From: Chryseobacterium sp. OV279
GTDB lineage: Bacteria; Bacteroidota; Bacteroidia; Flavobacteriales; Weeksellaceae
Assembly (NCBI RefSeq): GCF_900128945.1
Contig: NZ_FQUD01000001.1
Coordinates: forward strand, 1,415,450-1,479,449
Reading direction: 5' to 3'
Length of the DNA stretch: 64,000 nucleotides
A program made the position numbers and the translations under genes. Below are positions 40,677 to 49,759 of the stretch, one piece after another. The notes below the pieces were generated by a model. The model saw only the letters and a list, made by a program, of their open reading frames with translations, searched no databases and was not told the DNA's origin. Numbering within the stretch: the first letter of the stretch is position 1; every line of letters starts with the position of its first letter.

Positions 40677-41306
40677 TTACGGACGAACCAATCCGTATTC
40701 CATGGCTAATTTTATGGCCGTACTTAAGTTGGTGGTTTTGAATTTAACGATCAGGTTTTTGCGGTGGCTTTCTACCGTGTGTGGGCTTATAAACAGCTTA
40801 TCGGCTATCTGAATGGTGGTAAGGCCTAAAGATGCTTCCAGTAAGATTTCCTTTTCTCTGCGGGTTAATTTGGGGACTGCATTCAATCCGGAATTCGTTT
40901 TCATCTCTACAATTTTTTGGGTCTGATTGCACAGGAACTTCTCACCCTTAAGGATCGTTTGTATGCCCAAAATGATTTCCGTGACCAGCGCATTTTTCTG
41001 GATGTAGCCCATAGCGCCTTCTTCCAGAGTACTGTTGATGACGGCAAATTCATTATGTACACTCAGCATCATGATCTGGGTAGCCGGATATTTTTTCAAT
41101 ATAGGTTTAATTAAATCTATACTGTTACTATCGGAAAGGTTAATATCCAGTAATAAAACATCTATAATCTGGTTGTCCAGTCCTGTAAGGAGTTCACTTG
41201 CTGAAGAGTAGCATCCGACGACCGTAAAGTTCTCCTGTTGAGAGAGAATATTTTTTAAGCCTTCCAGCAATAATGGGTGATCATCGGTTATAGCAATTTT
41301 AATCAT
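40677..41306 (-). CDS. NarL/FixJ-type response regulator
   Basis: 209 residues. Receiver domain: IAITDDHPLLLEGLKNIL at the N-terminus, phosphoacceptor Asp about 54 in DVLLLDINLSDSNS, Lys in GYIQKNA. The C-terminal LuxR helix-turn-helix is LTRREKEILLEASLGLTTIQIADKLFISPHTVESHRKNLIVKF. The gene lies 9 nt after the histidine kinase gene on the same strand, so the two form one operon. Targets are unknown. Confidence 0.95.
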   Translation of the reverse strand: MIKIAITDDHPLLLEGLKNILSQQENFTVVGCYSSASELLTGLDNQIIDVLLLDINLSDSNSIDLIKPILKKYPATQIMMLSVHNEFAVINSTLEEGAMGYIQKNALVTEIILGIQTILKGEKFLCNQTQKIVEMKTNSGLNAVPKLTRREKEILLEASLGLTTIQIADKLFISPHTVESHRKNLIVKFKTTNLSTAIKLAMEYGLVRP

Positions 41307-41315
41307 GGTTTGTTT

Positions 41316-43553
41316 TTATTTTGGAAATTTAATTTCAATATTGGTTCCAATATGGATCTGGGATTCTATCTGCAGAGTGCCTTTCAGGAACTCAACGCGT
41401 GAACGGATATTGTGAAATCCTGCGGAATGAGCGTGATTCAGGATCTTGGTGTCAAAACCTTCTCCATCATCTTCCACGATAATCACATAATCGGATTCAT
41501 TTTCGATAAACTGAATAATGATCTGCTCTGCAGTGGCATGTTTTACGGCATTATTGACCAATTCCTGAATAATCCTGTACACCAGCAGCTGACTTTCCAA
41601 TGGCAGCTGATTTGAATAATGTAGAAACTGAACATCAACATCCAGTGTCGGAGTCGCCATTCGGGAAACATATTCCATCAAGGTTTCCTGAAGACCATAT
41701 TTCAGCAGCAGATCCGGCATCAGATTATGCGCAACACGGCGAAGTTCGTCCACTGCGATATCGATTTGCGCCATGGACCGCTCTATGTGTGGCTGATGGT
41801 GATCGCTGGATTTATCCTTTAATAAAAACAGATTCATTTTGGTCCCGGACAGTAAACTTCCGAGGCCGTCGTGCAGATCCCGGGCTATTCTTCCTCTTTC
41901 CTGTTCCTGACCTTCCAGCATCAGTGTAAGATTGGATATTTTTGAGTCTTGTATCACCTTATCCATTTCAAGAAGATGTAATTTTTCTTTCTGCTTAATG
42001 CTTTTTGTCCTCTGAAAATACGCATACAGCAGCAAAATGAGCAGTAAAGAAACAGAAGCAATCAGTCCGATATAAAAGGTATTGATCTTCTCCTTATAAT
42101 CCACCCGGGCTTTATACAGATCCACTTCCCGTTTTCTATTAGAGGATTCCAGCTGTGATAAACGAAGTTCCTGAGCTTTTTTGCTGTTTTCTATTTCAGT
42201 TAATTCCAGTTTTCTAAACTGATTTTCTTTCGTTAATTCCAGGTTTTCCAGTTTCTGAGCCTGCTGCAGACTGTGCCAGCTCATTTCCTTGAGACGCTGT
42301 TCCTGCTTTTCAGAGGCTAATTGCAGACGGAGCAACTGTTGCTTTTGCTTTTCCCTTTCATACTGGATTTCCAATCTTTTACCCAAGGCTGTATTTTTCT
42401 GATCATAAATCTGCTTAAAGGTTTCTATATATTTCTTTTGGTAAAATATGGCTTCTTTAAAATTATTTTCATTTTGAAAAAGTTGGGAAAGATTTTCAAA
42501 AATAGAAAGCTTGATCTGCGGATCTTCGATATTATTATACTCCGATTCTGCCAATGCCGTCATCAGATAGTTTTTCGCATCTTCCTGATGGCCATTCTGC
42601 AAAGCTAATTCTGCCAGAATACCATTTGCGGACGCTGCGTGGTCATGATTTCCTGTTGCGGTACCTTGGGTTTTAGCTAAATTAGCGTAATACAGCACTT
42701 TGTCTCTGTAGGATTCAGGGAAATAATTTAAATACAGATTAGCCAGATTGATCGCTACAAAAGAAAGGGTAGACGGAATAGGCATACGCGCCTTATTGGT
42801 TTTATACGTCTCTATTGCTTTGAGATAATACGATTCTGCCAGGTTGATAAAAGCTTTATTGTCGGTAGATTCATAGCGTTTTTCATACATATAGCCCATC
42901 GCCATATAAGAATCGAACAAGTTCATGGGATCTTTCTGCTGTAAGGCAATTTCCAGGGATAGCTTACTGTATTTCTCCTGCAGCTGGTATTCATTCCAGT
43001 CGGCATAAATACTGTTCAATTCACGGTATACCGATGCTTTTCTATTGTTTAAACTTTCAGAATTGGGCGCTTTTTCATACAGCGAGAGGGCTTTTAAAAA
43101 ATAGCGGACCGCCTCAGCTTCTTTATTATTGCGGGCACGGATCCAGCCCAATCCATAGGCTACATAGCCTTTTGCTTCCTGATCTTTTGTTTTTGCTTCA
43201 TAAAATTGGGCGAGTCTGGATGCATTTTCATAGGCTTTAACATTGTCCAGCAGTCTGTAGTTGATTGCTGAAATAATGTATAAATAAGCCGCATATTTTC
43301 CATCCGGTTCCTTTTTAGCATAAGAAATATTTTCATTTAAAATGGCAATCGCTTTATCTTCCTGTTTATTGAAAAATAGAGCCTGTGCATATTTGCCGGT
43401 CATCATCATTCGCTGGGTACTTCCCGGTTTGTACTTTTTGTACAGCTGTTCCGGGCTGTTGGAAACTTCCTGAGCTGATGCAGCATGACCCGCCAAGACA
43501 AGACATAGAAAGAGAATGGGGAAGCGTAAAAAGGAAAAAAAATTAATCAGCAT
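41316..43553 (-). CDS. TPR-containing NarX/DesK-type sensor histidine kinase
   Basis: 745 residues. A signal peptide (MLINFFSFLRFPILFLCLVLAGHAASAQ) precedes a periplasmic region with tetratricopeptide-like repeats at about 30-370. A Gln/Glu/Leu-rich coiled coil (about 395-480) leads to one membrane segment (FYIGLIASVSLLLILLLYAY). The cytoplasmic HisKA_3 domain has the phosphoacceptor His about 558 in RGRIARDLHDGLGSLLSG. The HATPase_c follows with ELVNNAVKHA and DDGEGFDTK. This TPR/coiled-coil/HisKA_3 layout is frequent in Bacteroidota. Its regulator follows after 9 nt. Confidence 0.93.
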   Translation of the reverse strand: MLINFFSFLRFPILFLCLVLAGHAASAQEVSNSPEQLYKKYKPGSTQRMMMTGKYAQALFFNKQEDKAIAILNENISYAKKEPDGKYAAYLYIISAINYRLLDNVKAYENASRLAQFYEAKTKDQEAKGYVAYGLGWIRARNNKEAEAVRYFLKALSLYEKAPNSESLNNRKASVYRELNSIYADWNEYQLQEKYSKLSLEIALQQKDPMNLFDSYMAMGYMYEKRYESTDNKAFINLAESYYLKAIETYKTNKARMPIPSTLSFVAINLANLYLNYFPESYRDKVLYYANLAKTQGTATGNHDHAASANGILAELALQNGHQEDAKNYLMTALAESEYNNIEDPQIKLSIFENLSQLFQNENNFKEAIFYQKKYIETFKQIYDQKNTALGKRLEIQYEREKQKQQLLRLQLASEKQEQRLKEMSWHSLQQAQKLENLELTKENQFRKLELTEIENSKKAQELRLSQLESSNRKREVDLYKARVDYKEKINTFYIGLIASVSLLLILLLYAYFQRTKSIKQKEKLHLLEMDKVIQDSKISNLTLMLEGQEQERGRIARDLHDGLGSLLSGTKMNLFLLKDKSSDHHQPHIERSMAQIDIAVDELRRVAHNLMPDLLLKYGLQETLMEYVSRMATPTLDVDVQFLHYSNQLPLESQLLVYRIIQELVNNAVKHATAEQIIIQFIENESDYVIIVEDDGEGFDTKILNHAHSAGFHNIRSRVEFLKGTLQIESQIHIGTNIEIKFPK

Positions 43554-43913
43554 TGTTCAGGATATAGAGAAGGCAAAGTTATTACTTTGCGGTTTCTCAC
43601 GGGTTATATTTCATATTCAATTTAAATAAAATGACAGTGAATACCGTCATAGATGAGCCCCTTCATAGATAAAGCCAAAACTCGTTATTCTTCTGCGTTT
43701 TTTCAATCCCTGTTTTCAGCTAATTTCAGGAATGAAACCAAACTGAACAAATTGGCTGAAAACAGGGATGTTTTATCATCATTTTTTTGCACAAATTTGC
43801 CTTTAGTATTTGTGAAGACAAATAGTATAATCAAAATGGAGATGAATAAATGTAATTTTGATTCGGAAGGTGTGCCCATCGTTGGAAGCCTATCATCAAT
43901 AAAGAGCAAAACA
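43554..43913. other. 360-nt region between divergent kinase and lipoprotein genes
   Basis: Contains the 21-bp inverted repeat described at 43706-43769. The rest is AT-rich upstream DNA for the kinase (minus) and the lipoprotein (plus). An in-frame upward extension of the lipoprotein frame to 43653 crosses the repeat and has no signal, so it is not treated as coding. Confidence 0.55.
43706..43769. repeat. 21-bp inverted repeat, two arms
   Basis: Left arm 43706-43726 and right arm 43749-43769, inverted copies with one mismatch (core CCCTGTTTTCAGC), separated by 22 nt. A third, direct copy of the right arm, with two mismatches to it, is at 45440-45460. Confidence 0.75.
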
Positions 43914-44719
43914 ATGAAGAAAACAATTTTGATTTTTTTACCCTTATTCATGACGATTTCCTGTAAAGATAAAAGCAGGAAACAAAAAATAAAACAGCAC
44001 CGCCTCAGGAACAGGTTCAGCTTAGTAAAGATTCAACAGATCTGAAACAAAATCCGGTTGAAGAACCAACGGAACCTATCAGTATTCTTTTCCCTAAAGA
44101 GTACCGGGACTTTGGAAAAGACAATGAAGTCAACGGGCTTGCAAAGGATTGGCTGGACTTATATCAAAAGGACGGAAAATTTTATTTGGGTAAAGCTGAT
44201 TATACCGTCACAAAAGGGTTTTCTGAATGTTCAGGAGATTCTACGAAAATCATTCATTCTAAAAATAACAGTCTTTTACTCATAGGCCATTCACAATTGA
44301 CATTGGGTGAAATAAAGACAGTGAAAATTACAAAAAATAAAATTTGGCCAACAGAAAAACTGAAATTCCGCTTTGGAAATGAAGAATATACATTGCGTGC
44401 AGAAGGAAAAGTGCTGTCATCAGAAAAAGTACACACGGATGAAGGAGAGGAGCTCTATCAGAATGTAAAGGATTATAAGCTTTATCTGTCAGCCAATAAT
44501 GCTCCGGAAACCTTGTTCTTACAGGAAGAATCATTCAATGATACTTTTGTTGAACTGCTTTTCATAGGAGATATTGACAAGGATGGAAAACCAGATTTTA
44601 TTTTCGGGGCCAACAGAGATTATGAGGAAGAACGGGTGATTCTCTATCTTTCTTCCCAGGCGAAAAAAGGAAAGTTGATTAAAAAAGCAGCAGAAATAGC
44701 CATTCAGTTTGATTGTTAA
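43914..44719 (+). pseudogene. Frameshifted lipoprotein gene of unknown function
   Basis: The start MKKTILIFLPLFMTISCKDK (ATG at 43914) is a typical lipoprotein signal with lipobox TISC. This frame ends at 44045 in low-complexity sequence. The following frame (from about 43976, QETKNKTAPPQEQVQL... through EYRDFGKDNEVNG...KDWLDLYQKDG to the stop at 44719) is open and protein-like, without a start of its own. The two join if one A is added to the run AAAA at 43971-43974 (giving CKDKK then QETK). So the gene is either broken by a one-base deletion, phase-variable at the A-run, or affected by an assembly error. The intact product would be about 268 residues with an acidic C-terminus (FIGDIDKDGKPDFIFG). 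Calcium-like DxDxDG is visible in that last segment. Confidence 0.7.
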
Positions 44720-44747
44720 AACCGTCGCAAGAGAAAACAGTAAAACA

Positions 44748-45353
44748 ATGAGAAAGACCGTTTTTAATTTTTTGTTATTAGGAACAGTGATTTCCTGCCA
44801 GGAAAAAATAAAGAATTCAGAGAACAAAGAAAATCAATACATCAATGAAGCTCAGGCTGCTCGTAATGATTCAGTAAATGCTCAGTTTTCTTTTATGAAC
44901 GTTCCAATGGAAGAATTACCGGTATCGGAAACCACCAGGTTTGAGACTTTTGATGAAGCATACAGAAAAAAACATCCTTCAGAAAGAGTGTATACTAAAC
45001 TGTCCAATGAACAGGTAGAAAAGCTGGGTTTGCAGAAGTGGTTGAAATTCGGTAAAAACGTTACAGTAAATTACCAGCTGTCCTTTCCCGGAAACTTCAA
45101 AACTTTTGTATTGACTTATCTGGACAGGGACAGTGAACTTAAAACGCTCATGGTAACGTTTGATAGAAACTATAAAAAAATTGATGAACTGCTGGTTGCT
45201 TATGATGGAAGTCCAAGGTTTTCGAATTCGACCACAAGCTCGATTTCCAGTTCTAACATCTCGGTGCGCAACGTTTATAGAGCATCGAGACGATCAGAAA
45301 TCATAAACTCGTCATACCTCATCAGGGAAACCGGTAAATTTGAAAAGCGGTAA
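44748..45353 (+). CDS. Predicted lipoprotein of unknown function
   Basis: 201 residues from the ATG at 44748 (MRKTVFNFLLLGTVISCQ), with lipobox VISC. A start at 44709 lies inside the previous gene and lacks this logic. The tether is rich in Glu, Asn and Gln. The body (PVSETTRFETFDEAYRKKHPSERVY; FKTFVLTYLDRDSELKTLMVTFDRNYKKIDELLVAYDG) suggests strand pairs. The C-terminus is Ser-rich. It sits 28 nt after the frameshifted lipoprotein and is probably part of the same operon. Family not recognised. Confidence 0.65.
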   Translation: MRKTVFNFLLLGTVISCQEKIKNSENKENQYINEAQAARNDSVNAQFSFMNVPMEELPVSETTRFETFDEAYRKKHPSERVYTKLSNEQVEKLGLQKWLKFGKNVTVNYQLSFPGNFKTFVLTYLDRDSELKTLMVTFDRNYKKIDELLVAYDGSPRFSNSTTSSISSSNISVRNVYRASRRSEIINSSYLIRETGKFEKR

Positions 45354-45439
45354 AAATAAACCATGAAAACAAATAAGATCTGTAAAACTCATCCATCGAT
45401 TTCCCCTTTATCATTTTATTTCGAAACAGGTAAGGACAC

Positions 45440-45460
45440 AAATTAGCTGAAAGCAGGGAT
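45440..45460. repeat. Third copy of the 21-bp element
   Basis: Direct copy of the right arm of the inverted repeat at 43749-43769, two mismatches (core TTAGCTGAAAGCAGGGAT). It lies between the two lipoprotein genes and the large YwqK-like gene. Confidence 0.6.
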
Positions 45461-45606
45461 TTTATACGATGATGCTTTTACAGATCTTTGTTTATAATTA
45501 TTTCGGACCAAAACACAATGATGAAATTTTTCTATGGATCCGGAAAAGATGATGCAGAACTATAATGAGAGGAGGTGAAATTCCCTGTCTAAACCATTAA
45601 AAAAAT

Positions 45607-47145
45607 ATGAAAAAATTATTTACATCAGCGGTTTTTGCCCTGATCATAAGCATCCACGTCAGTGCACAGGAAAAACTGTACTTTGATGAAAACTGGGAGA
45701 AAACCACTCAGAGCAAAATGCAGTATTACCGGGAAACAGAACGTAAAGGAAAACTTACTTTAATCAGAGACTTTTATAAGAACGGAACACTTCAGATGGA
45801 AGGCCTTGTTTCTGATGCTACACCGGGAAATGAAGTCTATGAAGGTAAAATAACCTGGTACACTGCGGAAGGCAAAGTATTGAGTACAGGGACATTCTCC
45901 GGAGGTAACCAGGTAGGACCGGCTAAGACTTTTGATCATCAGGGAAGAGTGCAGGAGGATTTGGTTTATAAAGCAGACGGTACTTTTACAGGGACCATCT
46001 ACAACTATAAAAACCCGGAAGAAATGTCTTATAACAATACGATTACCACGTATGATACTCCCGACAGTTTCAAATCGGTTGTATATGATGAAGATATTAA
46101 AGGAATCCGCTATGAAACCATCAGCAACAGTAAAGAAGAACTGTTTGAAACTAAATACTATGGCGATAAAGGGAAATATATTGGATCAAACAGCACCGGG
46201 AATTCCAGTGATAAGGTGATGGTGGAGTATTATCAGGACCCAATGAAAGTTTCCAAAATTGAAAAGCAGAACAAAGACGGAATCGTAACGGAAACGACCA
46301 TCTACTCCAAAAACGGTGGAATTCTTCAGGAAGAAAAGAAAAACAAAAAAGGAGGCTATCAGAAAACCTATGATGAAACGGGTAAGCAGATCGGTAACCT
46401 TACTTACATTTATGATAAGGAAATTGAGTATTACAAGCCACAGGACGGCGAGGATTATGAGTTTAATTATGAATTTTCCGGATTCTCGGCTATCGATGTT
46501 TATAAAAACGGATCTTTAGTCCTGAGTAAATTTTTTGATGAAAATGGAAAATTATCTACCGAACAGGTTATAAAAGATGAGATGCCCCAGGAGATCAGAT
46601 ATTATCATCCGGACGGAAAGTTAAAAGGGGCAGTGACTTATAAAGAGGGTATGCCTTATGATGGAACTTTGTACGAGGAACTTGCTGAACAGCAGTATAA
46701 AGATGGTCTTTTAATATACTTAAAATCTTTCAGAGAGGAGGGGAAATTAAAAGTGGAAACAAAGATTAATGCAAATCAGACCGTATATAATTCTACGATT
46801 TATGATGAAAACGGCGCTATTGCATACACCTACAGCCAGCCGCTGGAACAGGAGGATGGTTTCACAGGGCAGATTGTTCAGTATGTGAAAGGAAAGGCAG
46901 CCAATAAATCGGTGGTAAAAGATGGCATCCTTCAAAGCGGAAAAATCAAATACAAATCTGAATACGGTTTTAAAGAATTGGAGCGCAGCGGAAAGTGGGT
47001 TCTGATCAAAATTTCTAACCCTGAAGGGAAATTAATTCAGGAGTCTAAAGTCCTTGCAGAAATGGAAGAGACAGATCTTTACAGCCCGCTCAACACATTG
47101 ATCACAGAAGCTGATCTTCAGTATGAATTTTATGAATCTTTATAA
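45607..47145 (+). CDS. Secreted YwqK/MORN-repeat-like protein
   Basis: 512 residues with signal peptide MKKLFTSAVFALIISIHVSAQ. The chain is built from many short units of the form x-x-F-Y-K-N-G-x-L-x-x-E-G, such as RDFYKNGTLQMEGLV, TWYTAEGKVLSTGTFSGGN, RYYHPDGKLKGAVTYKEG and LYEELAEQQYKDGLL. These are the MORN/YwqK-type repeats that some annotation pipelines name after the toxin-antitoxin YwqK antitoxin. That name implies no function here. No enzymatic motif. An extracellular or periplasmic beta-solenoid-like scaffold is inference. Confidence 0.75.
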   Translation: MKKLFTSAVFALIISIHVSAQEKLYFDENWEKTTQSKMQYYRETERKGKLTLIRDFYKNGTLQMEGLVSDATPGNEVYEGKITWYTAEGKVLSTGTFSGGNQVGPAKTFDHQGRVQEDLVYKADGTFTGTIYNYKNPEEMSYNNTITTYDTPDSFKSVVYDEDIKGIRYETISNSKEELFETKYYGDKGKYIGSNSTGNSSDKVMVEYYQDPMKVSKIEKQNKDGIVTETTIYSKNGGILQEEKKNKKGGYQKTYDETGKQIGNLTYIYDKEIEYYKPQDGEDYEFNYEFSGFSAIDVYKNGSLVLSKFFDENGKLSTEQVIKDEMPQEIRYYHPDGKLKGAVTYKEGMPYDGTLYEELAEQQYKDGLLIYLKSFREEGKLKVETKINANQTVYNSTIYDENGAIAYTYSQPLEQEDGFTGQIVQYVKGKAANKSVVKDGILQSGKIKYKSEYGFKELERSGKWVLIKISNPEGKLIQESKVLAEMEETDLYSPLNTLITEADLQYEFYESL

Positions 47146-47669
47146 AGTAAACTGATTTTAAGAGAGTTATAGGTTATAAGTTATAAATGATGAGTGATGA
47201 GTTTCAGAGGCAAGAGGTAAGGAATTTGGGATCAATTGCAAAACTGGTGAGCCGATAAGCTTTTTTAAACGCAAAGCTTCGTCTTCTTAACGTTTAGTTT
47301 TGAGGAAGGCAAAGAATGTGACTGCGTCACTGATGAAGCTATCGGTATACAAAATCCGCTTAATCGAATCAATGAAATTGATTCCGCCTTTGCTTCCCTT
47401 TATTAACAGGATCATCAGTTTCTTTGCGTCAAAAAAAGCTTATCAGTTCCACAAATTTTGAAGTTGATCCAATATACGGATTTGAAAGGCCGTTCCTGGT
47501 TTAAACCCCGCATCCCGAAACATAATGAACTGCTAAAATTCAAAAAAAAAATCTCAAATCTCTACTTCCATATCTGAAATCTGATGTCTGAAATCTGAGA
47601 TCTAAAAAAAATCTTAACCCGAACTCATATTAAAGTACCTTTTTGAAACCACGCCATAAACCAGATACC
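47146..47669. other. 524-nt intergenic region with repeat fragments
   Basis: Contains TTATAGGTTATAAGTTATA near 47170, a diverged copy of the element found at 51228-51665 (about 47370-47445: CCGCTTAATCGAATCAATGA, CCTTTGCTTCCC, CTTTGCGTCAAAAAAAG), and a heptamer array at 47570-47604. No convincing gene. Confidence 0.6.
47570..47604. repeat. Heptanucleotide array of ATGTCTG/AAATCTG type
   Basis: Five 7-nt units: ATATCTG, AAATCTG, ATGTCTG, AAATCTG and AGATCTA. These are the inverse of the CAGACAT/CAGATTT units at 34604-34638. Confidence 0.65.
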
Positions 47670-48254
47670 ATGATCAATAAAAGACTTTTAACCCTATCCC
47701 TTCTCGCTGCCATGACCATTTCAAGCTGTCAGAACGATAAAAAAGAACAACCCAAAAACGAAATAACCCGAAAACCCACCAATCATAAACCATCCAGCCA
47801 ATCGCAGGAAAGTCATTCACCAAAATCAAATCTCAATACAAAGGACCACATCGTTTTATCAAAAAAACACAGTCCAAATACAATTTCCTGCGATTTGGAT
47901 GGAGACCATTTACCGGACACGGTGAAAATCGTTCAAAACACAGACAATAAAAAATACGGCCTGGAAATTATGTTCGGCAACAAAAAAGTGGAATATCTCG
48001 GAATGGGAAAAGAGATTTTGGGTCAGGGATTTGATGATATCGATTGGGTCGGCGTGTTTGAAAAAGCGCCCAAAGGTGAAATCTACTGGAATAACGTCAA
48101 TGAAAATGGAGACATCATGAGCGATGAAGAGGTAAAGGAATCCGATAAAATCAAACTGCCCAATGACGGGATTTTTATCCATCAGGAAGAAGCCTGTGGC
48201 GGCGGCATCATCTATTTGAAAGACGGGAAATTTGAATGGATACAGCAGGAGTAG
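47670..48254 (+). CDS. Predicted lipoprotein of unknown function
   Basis: 194 residues from the ATG at 47670 (MINKRLLTLSLLAAMTISSCQ), with lipobox ISSC. A TTG nine codons upstream was rejected. A low-complexity Lys/Asn/Ser tether precedes the domain SCDLDGDHLPDTVKIVQN, in which DLDGDHLPD resembles a Ca-binding DxDGDxxxD loop. The C-terminus has CGGGIIYLKDG. No family recognised. The gene is preceded by the repeat-rich gap and followed by a membrane-protein gene after 142 nt. Confidence 0.62.
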   Translation: MINKRLLTLSLLAAMTISSCQNDKKEQPKNEITRKPTNHKPSSQSQESHSPKSNLNTKDHIVLSKKHSPNTISCDLDGDHLPDTVKIVQNTDNKKYGLEIMFGNKKVEYLGMGKEILGQGFDDIDWVGVFEKAPKGEIYWNNVNENGDIMSDEEVKESDKIKLPNDGIFIHQEEACGGGIIYLKDGKFEWIQQE

Positions 48255-48396
48255 AATAGCCGGATGTATACAAGTTTTAATAAGTGTTCAGGGGAACCCC
48301 AAAAACTTAAAAACTTTTAAGTATTATTGGAAGAAGTAAGAGTAGGTATCCAAAACCAAATTCCTATTGTAAAGAATTTAAAGCCATATAAAAACG

Positions 48397-48864
48397 ATGA
48401 AGATCAATTATTCAATGCTGCTGTATCTTTTATGCATTCCTTTAGGATGGAATTTTGCCTTGTCCGGTGTTGAAAATTTGTCTGCTTCACGGACAGTATG
48501 TTTCATGATAGCCTTATTGATGACCATTTATGGAGGATTTCTTAATGCGAAACATCAAATGAAATACCGGTCTGTTCTTTGGATATTTTTCGTCAATCTG
48601 CTTTTAATATTGGGGTATATCATTTCAAATGGAGGCACTGGAAATGCTTCTATATTCGGTGGCGACAATTGGACATTAGGCTTTTTTCTGATGCATTATT
48701 GGCTAAATATGCATTGGACTTATTTAGGCTTTTTAAATCTTCCATTGTTCGATGATGATTTTACCTTCTTATTGATTGGAATGTGCAGTTCTTTTCTATT
48801 TCCGTCGATTGGTTTTATGATAGGGAAATTTTGGCACAAAAGATTAGATAAACGGATGAAGTAA
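48397..48864 (+). CDS. Membrane protein of unknown function
   Basis: 155 residues with four predicted membrane segments (about 5-22, 30-46, 58-76 and 117-146) and a Trp/Asn/His-rich loop (NWTLGFFLMHYWLNMHWTYLGF). The C-terminus is basic (GKFWHKRLDKRMK), typical for a cytoplasmic end. I recognise no family. It ends before a terminator. Confidence 0.6.
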   Translation: MKINYSMLLYLLCIPLGWNFALSGVENLSASRTVCFMIALLMTIYGGFLNAKHQMKYRSVLWIFFVNLLLILGYIISNGGTGNASIFGGDNWTLGFFLMHYWLNMHWTYLGFLNLPLFDDDFTFLLIGMCSSFLFPSIGFMIGKFWHKRLDKRMK

Positions 48865-48927
48865 AGAAGGAGTAAGAGTTTTACTTTCTGAATTTGAAGT
48901 AAAGGATTTAGTAATTGATATATTTAG

Positions 48928-48960
48928 AATCCCTCGATGAGTTGAGGGATTTTTGTTTTT
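48928..48960 (+). terminator. Terminator after the membrane-protein gene
   Basis: Stem AATCCCTC/GAGGGATT (48928-48935 and 48944-48951), 8-nt loop, T-rich 3' side to 48960. It lies 64 nt after the stop. Confidence 0.8.
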
Positions 48961-49024
48961 GTGACTGAAACTATTAATCACCGTATGTACCTGAACTTTG
49001 CAGAATGGTTGGAATACAGTAAGG

Positions 49025-49471
49025 CTAAATCACGTCCATGATCATCGTGTATTTATCAATCCCTTTACTAAATCCGTCCGGGACAATCTCTACCGTTTTA
49101 AACCCATTCTTTTCATAAAATTCAGCGGTATGTTGAGAGGTTTCAATTTTGTAGGGAATAGAAGGGTAGGTTTTTTTTAACAAGTCAATTCTATATTGGG
49201 TAAAGGCTTTTCCAATTCCTTTTCCATGGTAATCGGCGTGAACCATTCCCCAGGATAATCCTCCAAGATGATCCCTTGTATCCAGGAAAAAGCCACCACA
49301 TCCTACTATCTGACCATCGATTTTTACCACAAAGTAGTTCTCTTCGGTATCATCATCCAGAAAGCTTTCAAAGAGCGGCAATTCTTCGCTCGCAAAAAAT
49401 TTAGGTTGATTACTCTTAAAGATTTGAATACAATCTTCTCTGAAAATTTTGGTGTAATTGATGATTTTCAT
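49025..49471 (-). CDS. GNAT family N-acetyltransferase
   Basis: 148 residues. The acetyl-CoA binding region is GGLSWGMVHADYHGKGIGKAFTQYRIDLL (about residues 76-104) with the R/Q-x-x-G-x-G/A-like HGKGIGKA. Before it are YFVVKIDGQIVGCGGFFL and after it IETSQHTAEFYEKNGFKTVEI, the usual Y-x-K-x-G-F end. Single cytosolic acetyltransferase of unknown substrate. Convergent with the membrane-protein gene at 48397. Confidence 0.88.
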   Translation of the reverse strand: MKIINYTKIFREDCIQIFKSNQPKFFASEELPLFESFLDDDTEENYFVVKIDGQIVGCGGFFLDTRDHLGGLSWGMVHADYHGKGIGKAFTQYRIDLLKKTYPSIPYKIETSQHTAEFYEKNGFKTVEIVPDGFSKGIDKYTMIMDVI

Positions 49472-49759
49472 AAATAGGTGTTGGGTAGTGGGAAGATACG
49501 GGAAATTTTGGAATTGTGGTTTTGGGATATTACATTAGAGATTATCGTATGAATAGTTCTGAGCTAGGAATTATAATATTCTGCTAAACAGAAGTGAATA
49601 AATTGGTGAGGTTTTTAGGTATTGTTTTGTTCTTTTTTATTTAAGCAAAGACGGCGGATCGGGGAGATTTTTAGCTATTTATCTATTTGATGAATAATAG
49701 TATTTATCAAATTGGGCTTTTATAGCTATATATATTACTATTGATTAAATATTTATTAG

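Noticed and set aside
44058..44285. Short plus-strand frame inside the frameshifted lipoprotein
   Set aside because: It overlaps the stronger frame from 43976 to 44719 and has no signal or motif.
44709..44747. Upstream extension of the second lipoprotein
   Set aside because: It would begin inside the previous gene and push the lipobox signal inward. The ATG at 44748 gives a normal signal peptide.
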